Below, one piece after another: positions 8,267 to 18,026 of a stretch of 57,489 nucleotides of DNA. Within the stretch, counting starts at the first letter, position 1, and every line of letters starts with the position of its first letter. The notes beneath the pieces were generated by a model. It was not told the origin of the DNA. It saw only the letters and a program-made list of their open reading frames with translations, and searched no databases. The translations under genes and the position numbers were made by a program. Origin of the DNA: Levilactobacillus parabrevis ATCC 53295 (GTDB lineage Bacteria; Bacillota; Bacilli; Lactobacillales; Lactobacillaceae). The stretch spans positions 1 through 57,489 of the forward strand of contig NZ_AZCZ01000017.1 of NCBI RefSeq assembly GCF_001434055.1. The letters are read 5' to 3'.

Positions 8267-8540
8267 TTTGCAGACGTACGAGCTATGACTGTGGAGAAAA
8301 GTGACCGCCTTCGGCTGCCAGGGGTTCCGCCTGCTGTGGGGACCGGTGCGAGCCTGTGGAGCGGTCTCGCACCTCGACTTTAAGCCATGCCAGGTTCGGG
8401 CATGGCTTAAAGCTCGTCCCGCGCTGTAACCCCGGGAAGAACCGAGCGCCCGGCGTAACACCGCCGTCACGGCCGGCTGCACCCCTGGCCGCCTGCGGCT
8501 ATGACTTGTCGCTGTTGTCAGTGGTGGTGGATCTGCGAAC
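8267..8540 (-). repeat. Structured element A2 (multi-helix intergenic family)
   Basis: This copy is inverted. The outer arm starts GTTTGCAGA (8267-8275) and closes at TCTGCGAAC (8532-8540). Read on the minus strand, P1 is CCAGGGGT with ACCCCTGG. P3 is a perfect CTTTAAGCCATGCC with GGCATGGCTTAAAG. P4 is GGTGCGAG with CTCGCACC around the loop ACCGCTCCACAGG. The GGTCCCCACAGCAGGC block is present. The arm begins in the U-tract of the nusB terminator. From 8541 to 8902 I see no gene, only a possible -10 (TATGCT at 8855) for folD. Confidence 0.88.
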
Positions 8541-8902
8541 CAAAAACGGCGGTGGCAGTGTGTCGGGCGTTAGCTTAGCTATTGCTGAAATACTGATGGT
8601 GTGGTCCATGGTCGGTCGGTGGTGACGAGTGGAACTGATGCCATTGAAAAGGGCGAGATGGCTGGTGAGATTGATGACTCGGCGGACATCGGAAATAGAG
8701 AGAATTAATTCTTGTGATAAACGCAATAATTTTGGACGGTAGCCCCAATTTTCCAATGAATGTGGTCGACTGATAGGATCAAAGTAACCATAAAATACGC
8801 CAAAAATATAGATTTTGTTGTGAGAACGGATACCATCCCCGTTTTCAGATAAGGTATGCTAAAATGGAAAGTAACTTTGAATTTTAGGGGAGGACAAGTC
8901 GC

Positions 8903-9769
8903 ATGGCAATCATTATCGACGGGAAACAGATCGCAAAGGACCTCAACGCGCAGACCCAGCAGCGGGTCACCGCACTGAAAGAGCAGGGGGCCGTTCCCGG
9001 TCTCGCCGTTATTATCGTGGGCGATGACCCGGCCAGCGCCATTTACGTGCGGAATAAGCACCGTAAGGCCGTTAAGTTGGGCATTAAGTCCGTGGTACGG
9101 GAACTTCCCGCAACTATCAGTCAGGCCGAACTCCTCGCTATTGTGAACGAATATAACCACGATGACAGTATCCACGGCATCTTGGTCCAGTCGCCACTCC
9201 CCATGGGGTTGGACGAGCAGGCAGTCGTGGCTGCCATCGATCCTAAGAAGGATGTGGATGGGTTCCATCCGCTGAACGTGGGGCGGCTCTTTGCTAACTT
9301 ACCGGGGCATTATCCGGTCTCATGTACGCCGCGTGGTATCATGACGATGTTGGCTAGCCTGAATGAGCATCTTCGTGGCAAACGGGCCGTGGTTGTTGGT
9401 CGTAGCATGATCGTGGGGCGGCCAATGGCGGCAATGTTACTGAATGCCGACATGACGGTAACTGTGGCGCATGTGCATACAAAACATTTGGAAGAGATCA
9501 CCCGGACTGCCGACGTTCTAGTCGTGGCGACCGGTGTGACCCACTTGATTAAAGGCAATGATATTAAACGCGGGGCCATTGTCATTGATGTGGGGATGGA
9601 CCGCGATGAAAATGGTAAGCTGACCGGCGACGTTGATTTTGATGCCGCCGTAGACCGGGCTGGCGCAATTACGCCGGTTCCGGGTGGCGTGGGTCCGATG
9701 ACGATTGCCACGTTGATGCAGCAGACGGTAGACTTATGTGAGTGGAGTGAGCAACTTGGCAGCAACTGA
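8903..9769 (+). CDS. folD: Bifunctional methylene-THF dehydrogenase/methenyl-THF cyclohydrolase
   Basis: It interconverts 5,10-methylene-THF, methenyl-THF and 10-formyl-THF with NADP in one-carbon metabolism. Hallmarks are visible: [14 protein letters not shown] with the catalytic Lys, [29 protein letters not shown], the nucleotide-binding [14 protein letters not shown], and [15 protein letters not shown]. Length (288 aa) is normal. ATG 8903 follows GGGGAGG. Its end overlaps the start of xseA, the usual Firmicute order. Confidence 0.97.
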   Translation: MAIIIDGKQIAKDLNAQTQQRVTALKEQGAVPGLAVIIVGDDPASAIYVRNKHRKAVKLGIKSVVRELPATISQAELLAIVNEYNHDDSIHGILVQSPLPMGLDEQAVVAAIDPKKDVDGFHPLNVGRLFANLPGHYPVSCTPRGIMTMLASLNEHLRGKRAVVVGRSMIVGRPMAAMLLNADMTVTVAHVHTKHLEEITRTADVLVVATGVTHLIKGNDIKRGAIVIDVGMDRDENGKLTGDVDFDAAVDRAGAITPVPGGVGPMTIATLMQQTVDLCEWSEQLGSN

Positions 9770-11099
9770 TTACTTAACAGTCACGGCGCTAACCCAGTAT
9801 TTAAAACGCAAATTTGAGGTGGACCCCTACCTGGGTAAGGTCTACCTGACGGGGGAAATTTCAAACTTTCGCCTGCGACCACACGCTCACCAGTATTTTA
9901 GTTTGAAGGATGACCACGCTAAAATCAGTGCCATCATGTTTCGCTCGGCGTTTGAGAAGCTGAAGTTTACGCCGGAAACCGGGATGAAGGTCCTGGTCAC
10001 CGGACGGATCTCCCTGTACGAACCCACTGGTCAGTACCAGATCTACGTAGAACGGATGGAGCCCGATGGTATTGGTCAACTCTATCAGGCCTACGAACAA
10101 TTGAAGAAAAAGTTAGCCGATGAAGGGCTATTCTCAGCACCTAAGCGGCCGTTACCGCGTTTTCCCAAACGCATCGCGGTCATCACGAGTCCTAGTGGGG
10201 CGGTCATTCGCGACATCATTACCACCACGCGGCGGCGTTACCCCATCGCGCAGATTGTGCTGTACCCCGCAGTGGTTCAGGGGGATGGCGCGGCACCGGA
10301 CTTGGTACGGCAACTCGAACGGGTGAATGCGACTGGAACCTATGACACCTTGATTATTGGTCGTGGTGGGGGTTCCATCGAAGATCTCTGGCCATTCAAC
10401 GAAGAAACGGTGGCGCGGGCCATTGCGGCAAGCCAGATCCCGGTGATCTCATCCGTTGGTCACGAAACGGATACGACGATTGCCGACCTGGTCGCGGACG
10501 TGCGGGCGGCTACGCCAACCGCCGCGGCTGAATTGGCTGTACCCGTCTTGACCGATGAAGTGGTCAAGCTGCAACAGCAACGGACACGGCTGTATAATGC
10601 CATGACCAATCGAATTAATTTCCAACAGGAACGCCTCAACAAACTGATGGCCGCTTACGTTTTCCGGCAGCCGCAACGCCTGTATGAGACTTATGTTCAG
10701 CGGTTGGATCATGCACAACAGAGCCTGGCACGTAATATGCGGACGCAATTGCAACAGACGCAGCAGCGCTACCAGTTGGCCCAGCAGAGCCTGCAGAGCC
10801 ATAATCCACTGGCTAGAGTGCAACGCGACCGGACGACGGTGGCGCAACTGGCCGAACGGCTCAATAGCGAGGCCAAACGGTATCTGGCCGATCGCCAAGA
10901 ACATGTGGGCAAGCTGATCAACGGCTTGGACTATCTGAGCCCACTGAAGATTATGGGGCGTGGCTACAGCTACGTGACGCAAGATGATCACGTGGTGCGG
11001 CAGACGGCTGATTTGAAGACCGGACCCGCTACGATTCACTTGAGCGATGGCACCGCAACTGCGGATATTACTGACATTCAACCAACATCGGAGGATTAA
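9756..11099 (+). CDS. xseA: Exodeoxyribonuclease VII large subunit
   Basis: With XseB it forms exonuclease VII, which degrades single-stranded DNA in both directions. An N-terminal OB-fold ([15 protein letters not shown], then [13 protein letters not shown]) is followed by the catalytic region with [16 protein letters not shown] and [16 protein letters not shown], then SVGHETDTT, and a long coiled coil from ~270 to 390. I favour TTG 9756, ~8 nt after GGAG, because it gives the family's normal N-terminus; GTG 9747 and GTG 9738 are alternatives. It overlaps folD by 14 bp. Confidence 0.95.
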   Translation: MAATDYLTVTALTQYLKRKFEVDPYLGKVYLTGEISNFRLRPHAHQYFSLKDDHAKISAIMFRSAFEKLKFTPETGMKVLVTGRISLYEPTGQYQIYVERMEPDGIGQLYQAYEQLKKKLADEGLFSAPKRPLPRFPKRIAVITSPSGAVIRDIITTTRRRYPIAQIVLYPAVVQGDGAAPDLVRQLERVNATGTYDTLIIGRGGGSIEDLWPFNEETVARAIAASQIPVISSVGHETDTTIADLVADVRAATPTAAAELAVPVLTDEVVKLQQQRTRLYNAMTNRINFQQERLNKLMAAYVFRQPQRLYETYVQRLDHAQQSLARNMRTQLQQTQQRYQLAQQSLQSHNPLARVQRDRTTVAQLAERLNSEAKRYLADRQEHVGKLINGLDYLSPLKIMGRGYSYVTQDDHVVRQTADLKTGPATIHLSDGTATADITDIQPTSED

Positions 11100-11100
11100 C

Positions 11101-11349
11101 ATGAGTGAAGAACAAAAACCAACCTTTGAAGAAAATTTAACGACTTTAGAAAATATCGTTGCTCAGCTGGAACAGGGAGACATTCCCTTGGAACAGGCAC
11201 TCTCGCAATTTCAGAAGGGTGTAGCGTTAAGTAAGGACCTGCAGAGTACCCTGCAAGGGGCCGAGAAGACCTTAGCTACGATGATGGATGATAACGATCA
11301 AGAACAAGCTTTCGAGACGCCACAAGGGGGCACAGGTGATGCCGATTGA
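11101..11349 (+). CDS. xseB: Exodeoxyribonuclease VII small subunit
   Basis: It is a small helical partner of XseA. The signature [23 protein letters not shown], with the following FQKGVALS, is the family core. The C-terminal ~20 residues are acidic and variable. ATG 11101 follows GGAGG directly after the xseA stop. It overlaps ispA by 11 bp. Confidence 0.95.
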   Translation: MSEEQKPTFEENLTTLENIVAQLEQGDIPLEQALSQFQKGVALSKDLQSTLQGAEKTLATMMDDNDQEQAFETPQGGTGDAD

Positions 11350-12244
11350 TACGCGGCTAAAACAATTTGAAACGACCTGGGTGCCACGGCTAAATGCACC
11401 GTTACAAGCGGCCATCGATCAGGATAGTGGTGACCCGCGGTTGGCTGAAGCTATGGCTTATTCCGTCATGGCTGGTGGCAAACGATTGCGGCCATTGCTG
11501 ACGGTCGCTACATTACAAGCTCTGAATGTTCCGTTTGATGAGGAGCGTGATTGGCGGCCAGTCATGGCTCTCGAGTTGTTACACACCTACTCCTTGATCC
11601 ATGACGACTTACCGGCGATGGACAATGATGATCTCCGTCGCGGGGAACCGACTAACCACGTCAAATTTGGCGCAGGGATGGCGACTCTGGCCGGGGATGG
11701 CCTGTTGACGTTGGCTTTTCAATGGCTGACCGCGACGGATCTGCCGGCGACAACGCAGGCTCAGTTGGTGCAAGCACTGGCCGTTGCGGCCGGTCCTGGC
11801 GGCATGGTTGCGGGTCAGGCCAAGGACGTGCAGTCCGAACATGTGGATTTGCCACTGGCTAAGCTACGCGTGCTCCACCGGGAAAAGACCGGGGCCCTAC
11901 TTCACTATGCGGTGCAGGCCGGATTGATTATCGGCCAAGCCCCACAAGCGCAGTGGACACCGTACCTGCAATTTGCCGATGCCTTTGGACTGGCGTTCCA
12001 GATCTACGATGACATTCTCGACGTGGTTGGAACAGCAGCCGAGTTGGGCAAGGCCACGCAAAAAGACGCTGGCGAAGCCAAGAATACCTATCCGGGTAAG
12101 CTGGGCTTAGCGGAAGCGAACCAGGCGTTGATCGACACGATTCAGACTGGTCGGCAGGCGTTAGCCGCCTTGCCCGCCGGTGAGGGGTGTGACCTCTTGG
12201 CGTCATTTTTCAGTTACTTTGATACGAAACGGGTGAAGGCATGA
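11339..12244 (+). CDS. ispA: Farnesyl/geranyl diphosphate synthase-type polyprenyl synthase
   Basis: It condenses IPP with DMAPP and geranyl-PP to make farnesyl-PP for undecaprenyl and other isoprenoids. Both aspartate-rich motifs are visible: the first in [17 protein letters not shown] and the second in [16 protein letters not shown] is the conserved diphosphate-binding segment. Length is ~301 aa. I chose ATG 11339 behind AGGGGG inside the end of xseB; the frame is open further upstream but without conserved sequence. It overlaps tlyA by 4 bp. Confidence 0.94.
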   Translation: MPIDTRLKQFETTWVPRLNAPLQAAIDQDSGDPRLAEAMAYSVMAGGKRLRPLLTVATLQALNVPFDEERDWRPVMALELLHTYSLIHDDLPAMDNDDLRRGEPTNHVKFGAGMATLAGDGLLTLAFQWLTATDLPATTQAQLVQALAVAAGPGGMVAGQAKDVQSEHVDLPLAKLRVLHREKTGALLHYAVQAGLIIGQAPQAQWTPYLQFADAFGLAFQIYDDILDVVGTAAELGKATQKDAGEAKNTYPGKLGLAEANQALIDTIQTGRQALAALPAGEGCDLLASFFSYFDTKRVKA

Positions 12245-13056
12245 AGAAGAAACGCGTTGCGGATTTATTAGTTGAACAGGGCCTGTTTACGTCGTTAGAC
12301 GAGGCTAAGCGCGCCGTTATGGCGGGTGAGATCCTGGGAACCAACGAGGAACGACTGGACAAGCCGGGTTCGATGATTTCGGCGGATACAGAGCTCCATT
12401 TGAAGGGCCATCCGTTACCCTACGTTTCGCGGGGCGGTTTTAAGCTGGCCAAGGCACTCGATGTCTTCAAAATCGACGTGACCGACCGCGTCGTTTTAGA
12501 CATTGGGTCATCGACCGGGGGGTTTACCGACGTGATGCTGCAAAATGGTGCTAAGCTCAGCTACGCCTTGGATGTCGGTAGTAACCAGCTCGTCTGGAAG
12601 TTGCGCCAAGACCCACGGGTCATCGTCATGGAGCATACCAACTTTCGCTACAGTAAGTTAGCCGACTTTACCAGCGGTCAGCCGACGTTTAGCTCGATCG
12701 ACGTGTCCTTTATCTCGTTAAAGATGATCTTGCCACCGTTGAAAAACATTATTGCCGTTGGCGGCGACGTGGTGGCTTTGATCAAGCCACAGTTTGAGGC
12801 GGACAGAGCGGATGTCGGCAGTCACGGAATCGTCCGTGACCGTGCCGTCCATACCGCCGTGGTTCAGCGGATTATTGACTTTGCGGTAGCGACTGGCTAC
12901 AGTGTCCTTGGCCTGGACTTTTCCCCAATCAAGGGGGGCGAAGGCAACATTGAGTTCCTGGTGCATTTACGTTCGGTTGATAAAAATGCAGTCTGTGCAA
13001 GTTCAGTTTCCGTTGAACAGACGATTGATGCTGCCTATGAGGGCCTAAATCACTAG
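12241..13056 (+). CDS. TlyA-family rRNA 2'-O-methyltransferase
   Basis: An S4 RNA-binding domain at residues ~1-65 (KRVADLLVEQGLFTSLDEAKR) precedes an FtsJ-like Rossmann methyltransferase with VLDIGSSTGGFTDVMLQ, the SAM site, and DVSFISL. The family methylates cytidine 2'-OH in rRNA in mycobacteria; the Firmicute members (YqxC) are less characterised. ATGA overlap with ispA and position before argR and recN match the standard cluster. The hemolysin label used for some homologs is not justified here. Confidence 0.9.
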   Translation: MKKKRVADLLVEQGLFTSLDEAKRAVMAGEILGTNEERLDKPGSMISADTELHLKGHPLPYVSRGGFKLAKALDVFKIDVTDRVVLDIGSSTGGFTDVMLQNGAKLSYALDVGSNQLVWKLRQDPRVIVMEHTNFRYSKLADFTSGQPTFSSIDVSFISLKMILPPLKNIIAVGGDVVALIKPQFEADRADVGSHGIVRDRAVHTAVVQRIIDFAVATGYSVLGLDFSPIKGGEGNIEFLVHLRSVDKNAVCASSVSVEQTIDAAYEGLNH

Positions 13057-13152
13057 TTTATGAGAAAACTATGAGAATTTGCTTTCCAAATACTTAGGTC
13101 TGGTATATGATAAGATTATGCATTTTTTATCAGAGAAAAAGGGGGGCCAGGT

Positions 13153-13608
13153 ATGAAGAAGCAAGAACGCCAGCAATTACTCAAACGCTTATTAACCTCA
13201 CGAGAAATCGAACGGCAGGAGGATTTCGTCCATCTCCTGGAAGCCGATGGCATTCATGTCACGCAAGCGACGATTTCACGGGATATTAAGGAGATGCAAC
13301 TGGTTAAGCTGCCTGCCGAATCGGGTGGGTATCGTTACAGCCTTCCGGTCCAAAAGAAAATTGATACGCAGAAGAAGTTGCAACGGACTTTGCAAAACGC
13401 CTACGTCTCCTTCGCCGTGCAGGGTGAGTTTACTATCCTGAAGGTGTTGCCAGGTAACGGTCCGGTGATTGCTTCACTGCTGGATCAGATGCGCTATGAG
13501 TTCGTGTTTGGCACGGTCGGTGACGATAGTTCCGTGCTGACCGTTTGTGTTTCCCATAAGGGCGCACTACAATTAGAAGAGACGATTGACCGCATGATTG
13601 CGGACTAA
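13153..13608 (+). CDS. argR: Arginine repressor ArgR/AhrC
   Basis: It is a hexameric arginine-responsive DNA-binding regulator that also assists recombination at some sites. The N-terminal winged helix (KKQERQQLLKRLLTSREI, then VTQATISRDIKEMQLVKLP) is followed by a C-terminal arginine-binding domain with VLPGNGPVIASLLDQ and GTVGDDSSVLTVC. Length (151 aa) is normal. ATG 13153 follows GGGGGG. It sits before recN as in most Firmicutes. The upstream gap holds a possible -35 TTGCTT near 13079. Confidence 0.95.
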   Translation: MKKQERQQLLKRLLTSREIERQEDFVHLLEADGIHVTQATISRDIKEMQLVKLPAESGGYRYSLPVQKKIDTQKKLQRTLQNAYVSFAVQGEFTILKVLPGNGPVIASLLDQMRYEFVFGTVGDDSSVLTVCVSHKGALQLEETIDRMIAD

Positions 13609-13611
13609 GAA

Positions 13612-13668
13612 ACCGACCACGACTGACCGACCAGCACAGTGCTGACGAAGCAGCTGTGGTCGTTTTAG
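13612..13668 (+). terminator. Intrinsic terminator after argR
   Basis: CGACCACGACTG near 13614 pairs with CAGCTGTGGTCG ending at 13662. An inner CAGCA/TGCTG hairpin is present, and TTTT follows. Confidence 0.75.
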
Positions 13669-13842
13669 TCTAAGTGAGTAGTTGACTAATTCCTGAACTT
13701 TTGCTGGCTGGGTCGTGTTCTGGCTGAGAAAGTTATAAAATAGAGTCTGTAGACTGAAAATATACAGTCATTTAATATTCAAAAATCACGTATAAAATTA
13801 ACGAGAACGAATATATTTGCTTTAAATTTGGGAGGCCAGAAC

Positions 13843-15558
13843 GTGTTACAGGAGCTGTCGATTAAAAATTTTGCCATTATTGATCAACTGGATGTGGCCT
13901 TTAAAAATGGCATGACGGTCTTGACCGGGGAAACAGGTGCCGGGAAGTCGATTATTATTGATGCCGTAGGTTTACTGGCTGGCGGTCGAGGCTCGGCCAA
14001 TTTTGTGCGGACGGGTACCGATAAGGCCATTATTCAGGGGAGCTTTGTTTTTCCAACCGGCGGGACGACCTACCGGGTGTTGGATGAACTGGGTATCGAT
14101 CATGATGACGGTAGCGTCATTCTCCAACGGGAGATTCACGCCAATGGGCGCAACACCTGTCGCGTAAATGGCATGTTAGTCAATACCAATACTCTGAAGA
14201 GAATTGGTGAAACGGCGGTCGATATCCACGGTCAGAATGAGCACCAGGAGTTAATGCAACCAGAGAAGCACTTGGGGATGCTCGATGAGTTCGCCGGAAA
14301 CAAGGTAGCCGAGTTACGTGAGGATTACACGCAGAAGTACGCAGCGTACACGCAACTCAAGGCGACACTGGAGAGTCGGCGGGCCAACGAGAAGGAATGG
14401 GCCCAACACCTCGACATGTTAAAATTTCAGGTCAACGAGATTGAAACGGCTCAGCTGCAGGCTGGCGAAGAAAATGAGCTGGTGGCGGAGCGTGACCGGT
14501 TAGATAATTTCCAAAAGATCAATGACGCCCTCCAACAGACGCAGGTTATTTTAACCGGTGAAGAGACCAGTGCCGGCGCGAATGATCAAATTGGAAGTGC
14601 CATGCAGTCGATGCAGGCCATTGCTGACTTTGATCCGGCATTTAAGCAGATTGCATCGAGTCTGGAGACGGCCTACTACGCGTTGAGCGATGCCGTGGGG
14701 GATGTTTCCTCGCAGCTGGACTTGTTGGAATGGGACGAGGGCCGTTTGGATGAAATCGAACGGCGTCTGGACGTCATCAATCAGTTGAAGCGCAAGTACG
14801 GCGACTCCGAAGAACAAGTCCTCAGTTACTACGACAAGATTGCTGCCGAGCTCAAGCAGATGCAGTCAACCGATGAGACGGCGGATGATCTGGAAGACCG
14901 GGTTGCTAGTCAAGAGTCTGTGCTGTTGAAGTTGGCGGAGAAGCTGAGCAAGGCTCGGCAGGAGGCAGCTAAGCGCTTAGAAAAAGCCATTCACGGCGAA
15001 TTGGCCGATTTGTATATGGATAAGACCGTCTTTGCCGTGCATTTCACCCGTTCTAAGACGCAGTCACTGATGAGTACGGGGTTAGATCACGTGGAATTCT
15101 ACCTGCGGACCAACCCGGGTGAAGCCATGCGACCATTAGCCAAGATTGCGTCCGGTGGGGAACTGTCCCGGATCATGCTGGCATTGAAGACCATCTTCTC
15201 TGAGTCGCAGGGCATTACGTCAATTATTTTTGATGAGGTCGATACCGGTGTCAGCGGTCGGGTGGCTCAGGCCATTGCCGAAAAAATCAGTGGGATTGCG
15301 CAGGCGTCACAGGTGCTCTGTATCACACACTTACCACAAGTCGCTGCGATGGCGGATCACCACTACTTCATTGCCAAGCAGGTCGTCGCAGACCGCACCG
15401 AAACTTCCCTAACACGTTTAGACGAATCTAGCCGAGTGGATGAATTGGCTCGGATGTCGGCAGGAACTCAAGTCACGAAGCTTGCGTTGGAACACGCACA
15501 TGAATTGTTAAAATTAGCCGATGAGGTCAAGGATTCCCATCACAAAACTAAAAACTAA
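13843..15558 (+). CDS. recN: DNA repair protein RecN
   Basis: It is an SMC-like ATPase that acts early in double-strand break repair. Walker A is GETGAGKS at about residues 29-36. The central region (~150-370) is coiled coil. The C-terminal half carries the ABC signature ASGGELSRIMLALK and Walker B SIIFDEVDTGVSG. I chose GTG 13843, 7 nt after GGAGG; the TTG at 13828 overlaps the ribosome binding site. The length of 571 aa is normal. I found no good LexA box upstream. Confidence 0.96.
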   Translation: MLQELSIKNFAIIDQLDVAFKNGMTVLTGETGAGKSIIIDAVGLLAGGRGSANFVRTGTDKAIIQGSFVFPTGGTTYRVLDELGIDHDDGSVILQREIHANGRNTCRVNGMLVNTNTLKRIGETAVDIHGQNEHQELMQPEKHLGMLDEFAGNKVAELREDYTQKYAAYTQLKATLESRRANEKEWAQHLDMLKFQVNEIETAQLQAGEENELVAERDRLDNFQKINDALQQTQVILTGEETSAGANDQIGSAMQSMQAIADFDPAFKQIASSLETAYYALSDAVGDVSSQLDLLEWDEGRLDEIERRLDVINQLKRKYGDSEEQVLSYYDKIAAELKQMQSTDETADDLEDRVASQESVLLKLAEKLSKARQEAAKRLEKAIHGELADLYMDKTVFAVHFTRSKTQSLMSTGLDHVEFYLRTNPGEAMRPLAKIASGGELSRIMLALKTIFSESQGITSIIFDEVDTGVSGRVAQAIAEKISGIAQASQVLCITHLPQVAAMADHHYFIAKQVVADRTETSLTRLDESSRVDELARMSAGTQVTKLALEHAHELLKLADEVKDSHHKTKN

Positions 15559-15569
15559 TAAGTGTATAA

Positions 15570-15610
15570 TAAAAGTCGTTATCAGGTGATTGATAACGGC
15601 TTTTATTATT
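15570..15610 (+). terminator. Intrinsic terminator after recN
   Basis: AAAGTCGTTATCA and TGATAACGGCTTTT flank a 6-nt loop and are followed by a T-rich tail. Confidence 0.9.
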
Positions 15611-15713
15611 GTGTACAACTTAGTTTAATGCTATTACAAATTACCCCTTAAATTAAATTAATGATTGATATATAATTGATTTAGCAAACAAAAACGGTGT
15701 AGAGGTGTGCGTC

Positions 15714-17483
15714 ATGTGGAAAAGAATTGGATTATTGGGAGTTAGTTTATTAGTTGGACTGGTTATTTTAGTGAGTGGTGGGCAGATAAGAGCACAAGCG
15801 GATGATGTTACGACCCTTATGAATGGGCTAGATGGACCTAGTGCTGTTGAAATAAATAAGACAGGTGATGGCGGAATATGGCAAACGATTCCGACTGATT
15901 CCACTCTTGAGTCGGGTGAAAATTACTATCTGCATTATAACTGGACTATAAATAATGGTGTGACAATCAATGAGGGTGACACGGCGACAGTGACATTGCC
16001 TGCCGGCTGTAGCCCAAGTATCGCTTCCGGTTCTTCAGTGACCATTACGGATTTCTCAACAAACGAAGAGGTTGCTTCGCTTGTTGTTGATAAGAAGGGA
16101 GAAGGTGGAGCTGATTCAACGGCCCATATTGAGTTTACAAAGGATCTCAAGGATAACTACAATCGTCACGGAACATTGTCATTTTATGCGGGTGGAACCG
16201 CTGAGAACACGGCATCTGGGAATGCGGTCATTACAAAGAATGGTTGGGTTCAGGAATCCCGGGGTAGTGCTGGAATTCCGACACAGACGACCTGGGATAT
16301 TGACTTCAATTCATTACACCAAAATTTGGGTGAAGTTACGTTAACTGATACCTTGGGAGATTTTCAAACGTATGATCCGGACAAAGATAAAATCACAGTT
16401 TTGCAAGTAAAAGATCCAGATGGTACTAATGAATCAGATTCAGAAGCTGTAAAGTACACGCCTAAAGTATCTGTGGATTCGAGTGGCAAGATCATTACAT
16501 TTGAATTTCCCAATATAGATTCTAAAGAAATTACAATTTGGTATACGTCGACGGTGTCTAATAGTTTATCCGGTTCAGGTGGTTCCTTGGGCAATGGTGT
16601 TTCCATGATAAGTGCCAATCCGACAACTGGTGATAAAGGAACTGAAAATGGTACCGGAGCGGCGGATAATCCGGCCAAAATGATTAAAAACTTTTTTTGG
16701 GGTGGTTATGGTGAGTATCAAGGAGGTTATCGCCGTACAATTGTTTTAACTAAGACTGGCGTTAATGGGGTGCGCCTCAAAGGAGCAACTTATACGTTAA
16801 CGAATTCAAAATCGAGTTCAAATAAAAAAGAGTATCAAGGAACCACTGATGAAAATGGTCAAATATTCTGGGAAAATATGGCTCCTGGAAGTTATACCTA
16901 TGTAGAGAATTCGGCTCCGGATGGTTATGCAGTGGATTCGACCCCGTATAAGGCAACAATTACTGCAAATGATGGTCCAGATGACTTAAGTGTCAGTGCA
17001 AGTGACAAGCTAAAAGAGTCCAGCAGTAGTTCTAGTGATAGCTCTAGCGATAGTTCCAGCAGTAGTTCTAGTGACAGCTCTAGCGATAGTTCCAACAATA
17101 GTTCTAGTGACAGTTCTAGCAATATTTCTAGTGATAGCTCTAGCAATTCCAGAGAATCTGATTCTTCCGATAGTTCAGATGGCTCCAGCAATTCTAGTAG
17201 CTCCAACACCAGTTCCACGAGTACTTCATCCACTAAAGCCAAGCGCACCACGGTAGCTAACGTAGTGTCCAGCAACTCTAGTTCTACCACGCCACGTAAC
17301 GGTGGAACCGCAGCCGGCACAACGGCTAACACGGCTTCTAAGGCTACTAAGCCTCGTACCAATGCCAATGGTTATTTACCGCGAACTAACGGGCAACGTA
17401 GCTTGTTAGCCATGCTGATTGGCTTCTTAATCTTAGGCTTGAGTCTCGCCGCTTCACAGTGGCGGAGGACTCACGTTAAGTGA
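15714..17483 (+). CDS. Sortase-anchored serine-rich adhesin with Cna-like domains
   Basis: It is a secreted, wall-anchored surface protein, probably binding a host, plant or cell-surface ligand. The order is a signal peptide (~1-30, ending QAQA), an adhesion-type beta-sandwich region (~35-310), a CnaB-like domain (~340-430, with TDENGQIFWENMAPGSY), a long Ser/Asp-rich stalk of SSSD-type repeats, and the sortase motif LPRTN near residue 560. A hydrophobic helix and a basic tail (RRTHVK) follow. Base composition is visibly more AT-rich than the neighbours, which suggests later acquisition. It stands alone between terminators and no sortase gene is nearby. I chose ATG 15714; GTG 15705 is nearer the ribosome binding site. 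Confidence 0.88.
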   Translation: MWKRIGLLGVSLLVGLVILVSGGQIRAQADDVTTLMNGLDGPSAVEINKTGDGGIWQTIPTDSTLESGENYYLHYNWTINNGVTINEGDTATVTLPAGCSPSIASGSSVTITDFSTNEEVASLVVDKKGEGGADSTAHIEFTKDLKDNYNRHGTLSFYAGGTAENTASGNAVITKNGWVQESRGSAGIPTQTTWDIDFNSLHQNLGEVTLTDTLGDFQTYDPDKDKITVLQVKDPDGTNESDSEAVKYTPKVSVDSSGKIITFEFPNIDSKEITIWYTSTVSNSLSGSGGSLGNGVSMISANPTTGDKGTENGTGAADNPAKMIKNFFWGGYGEYQGGYRRTIVLTKTGVNGVRLKGATYTLTNSKSSSNKKEYQGTTDENGQIFWENMAPGSYTYVENSAPDGYAVDSTPYKATITANDGPDDLSVSASDKLKESSSSSSDSSSDSSSSSSSDSSSDSSNNSSSDSSSNISSDSSSNSRESDSSDSSDGSSNSSSSNTSSTSTSSTKAKRTTVANVVSSNSSSTTPRNGGTAAGTTANTASKATKPRTNANGYLPRTNGQRSLLAMLIGFLILGLSLAASQWRRTHVK

Positions 17484-17498
17484 TAAGTAATTTTACAG

Positions 17499-17539
17499 AA
17501 CTGATCTCATTCAGATAACCTGTGTGAGGTCAGTTTTTC
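17499..17539 (+). terminator. Intrinsic terminator of the adhesin gene
   Basis: AACTGATCTCA pairs with TGAGGTCAGTT and is followed by TTTTT. Confidence 0.88.
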
Positions 17540-17562
17540 TATACTAGTGGTTCACTTCAAAG

Positions 17563-17623
17563 TAAGAAAAAAAGTCCCCCTGAAGAGCTTGTTGTAAACA
17601 TGAGCTGTTCCAGGGGGACTTTG
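17563..17623 (-). terminator. Terminator of the minus-strand SOS-type gene
   Basis: On the minus strand, AAAGTCCCCCTGG and CAGGGGGACTTT form a strong stem followed by TTTTTTCTT. It could also act in the + direction. Confidence 0.85.
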
Positions 17624-17635
17624 TGATTATAAAGT

Positions 17636-17965
17636 TTAACGAGCGCGTTGGACTGAGCGTAAGAGACCGGGGGTAACGATGGTCGTTAAGGCCCGACTTT
17701 GCTTGAGGATAAGGTGACCAGCGGCGTCTTCTTTCAGATGGCCGATGACCGTGGCAGGGGCCACATCCGTAGCGGCTTTAAATTGGAGTCGGACTAAGTA
17801 GTGTCGGTCGAGTGCTTGCTGAATAAAGTAGTTTAATTGAAAGGCGGGCATCTGCGGATAAACGACTTGGCCATTAATCACTGGCAAGTCACTGAAGAGT
17901 TCTTTGTACGCGGTTGCTACCCGATCAGACAGGGCAGTCGTGCCATTAGTAATTAAGTTTTGCAT
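17636..17965 (-). CDS. Small, probably LexA-controlled protein; YolD-like fold possible
   Basis: It is a 109-residue soluble protein that I cannot assign firmly. ATG at 17965 lies 8 nt after GAGG, which is better than the upstream GTG at 17974. The C-terminal half alternates short beta-like strands (HYLVRLQF, ATVIGHL, HLILK, LTTIVTPGLLRSV), faintly like YolD proteins that accompany Y-family polymerase genes. Its promoter carries two LexA-type boxes, so DNA-damage induction is likely. It is the only minus-strand gene in its neighbourhood and has its own terminator. YolD homology is a guess; SOS control is well supported by sequence. Confidence 0.75.
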   Translation of the reverse strand: MQNLITNGTTALSDRVATAYKELFSDLPVINGQVVYPQMPAFQLNYFIQQALDRHYLVRLQFKAATDVAPATVIGHLKEDAAGHLILKQSRALTTIVTPGLLRSVQRAR

Positions 17966-17976
17966 GCTGATCACCT

Positions 17977-17990
17977 CGAACGTTTGTTTG
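17977..17990 (-). promoter_or_regulatory. LexA (SOS) box, downstream copy
   Basis: CGAACGTTTGTTTG abuts the ribosome binding site of the minus-strand gene. It fits CGAACnnnnGTTYG, with one deviation from the stricter CGAACRNRYGTTYG form. Confidence 0.75.
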
Positions 17991-17997
17991 TATTTTC

Positions 17998-18026
17998 ATT
18001 ATACGAACGCGTGTTTGATATTGCAA
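17998..18026 (-). promoter_or_regulatory. Promoter with LexA box in the spacer
   Basis: On the minus strand, TTGCAA (18026-18021) and TATAAT (18003-17998) are separated by 17 bp. The spacer contains CGAACGCGTGTTTG (18004-18017 on the + strand), a full match to the Gram-positive LexA/DinR consensus CGAACRNRYGTTYG. Confidence 0.88.

Noticed and set aside
8356-8625. Frames across element A2 (and similar frames in A1)
   Set aside because: They run through paired GC-rich stems, differ between copies and lack ribosome binding sites; the pairing explains the sequence better.
13057-13152. ARG box upstream of argR (around TTATGCATTTTTTAT)
   Set aside because: Only a loose match to the operator consensus in AT-rich sequence; not enough to annotate.
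13790-13842. LexA box upstream of recN
   Set aside because: GAACGAATATATTTGC does not keep the CGAAC-N4-GTTYG spacing.
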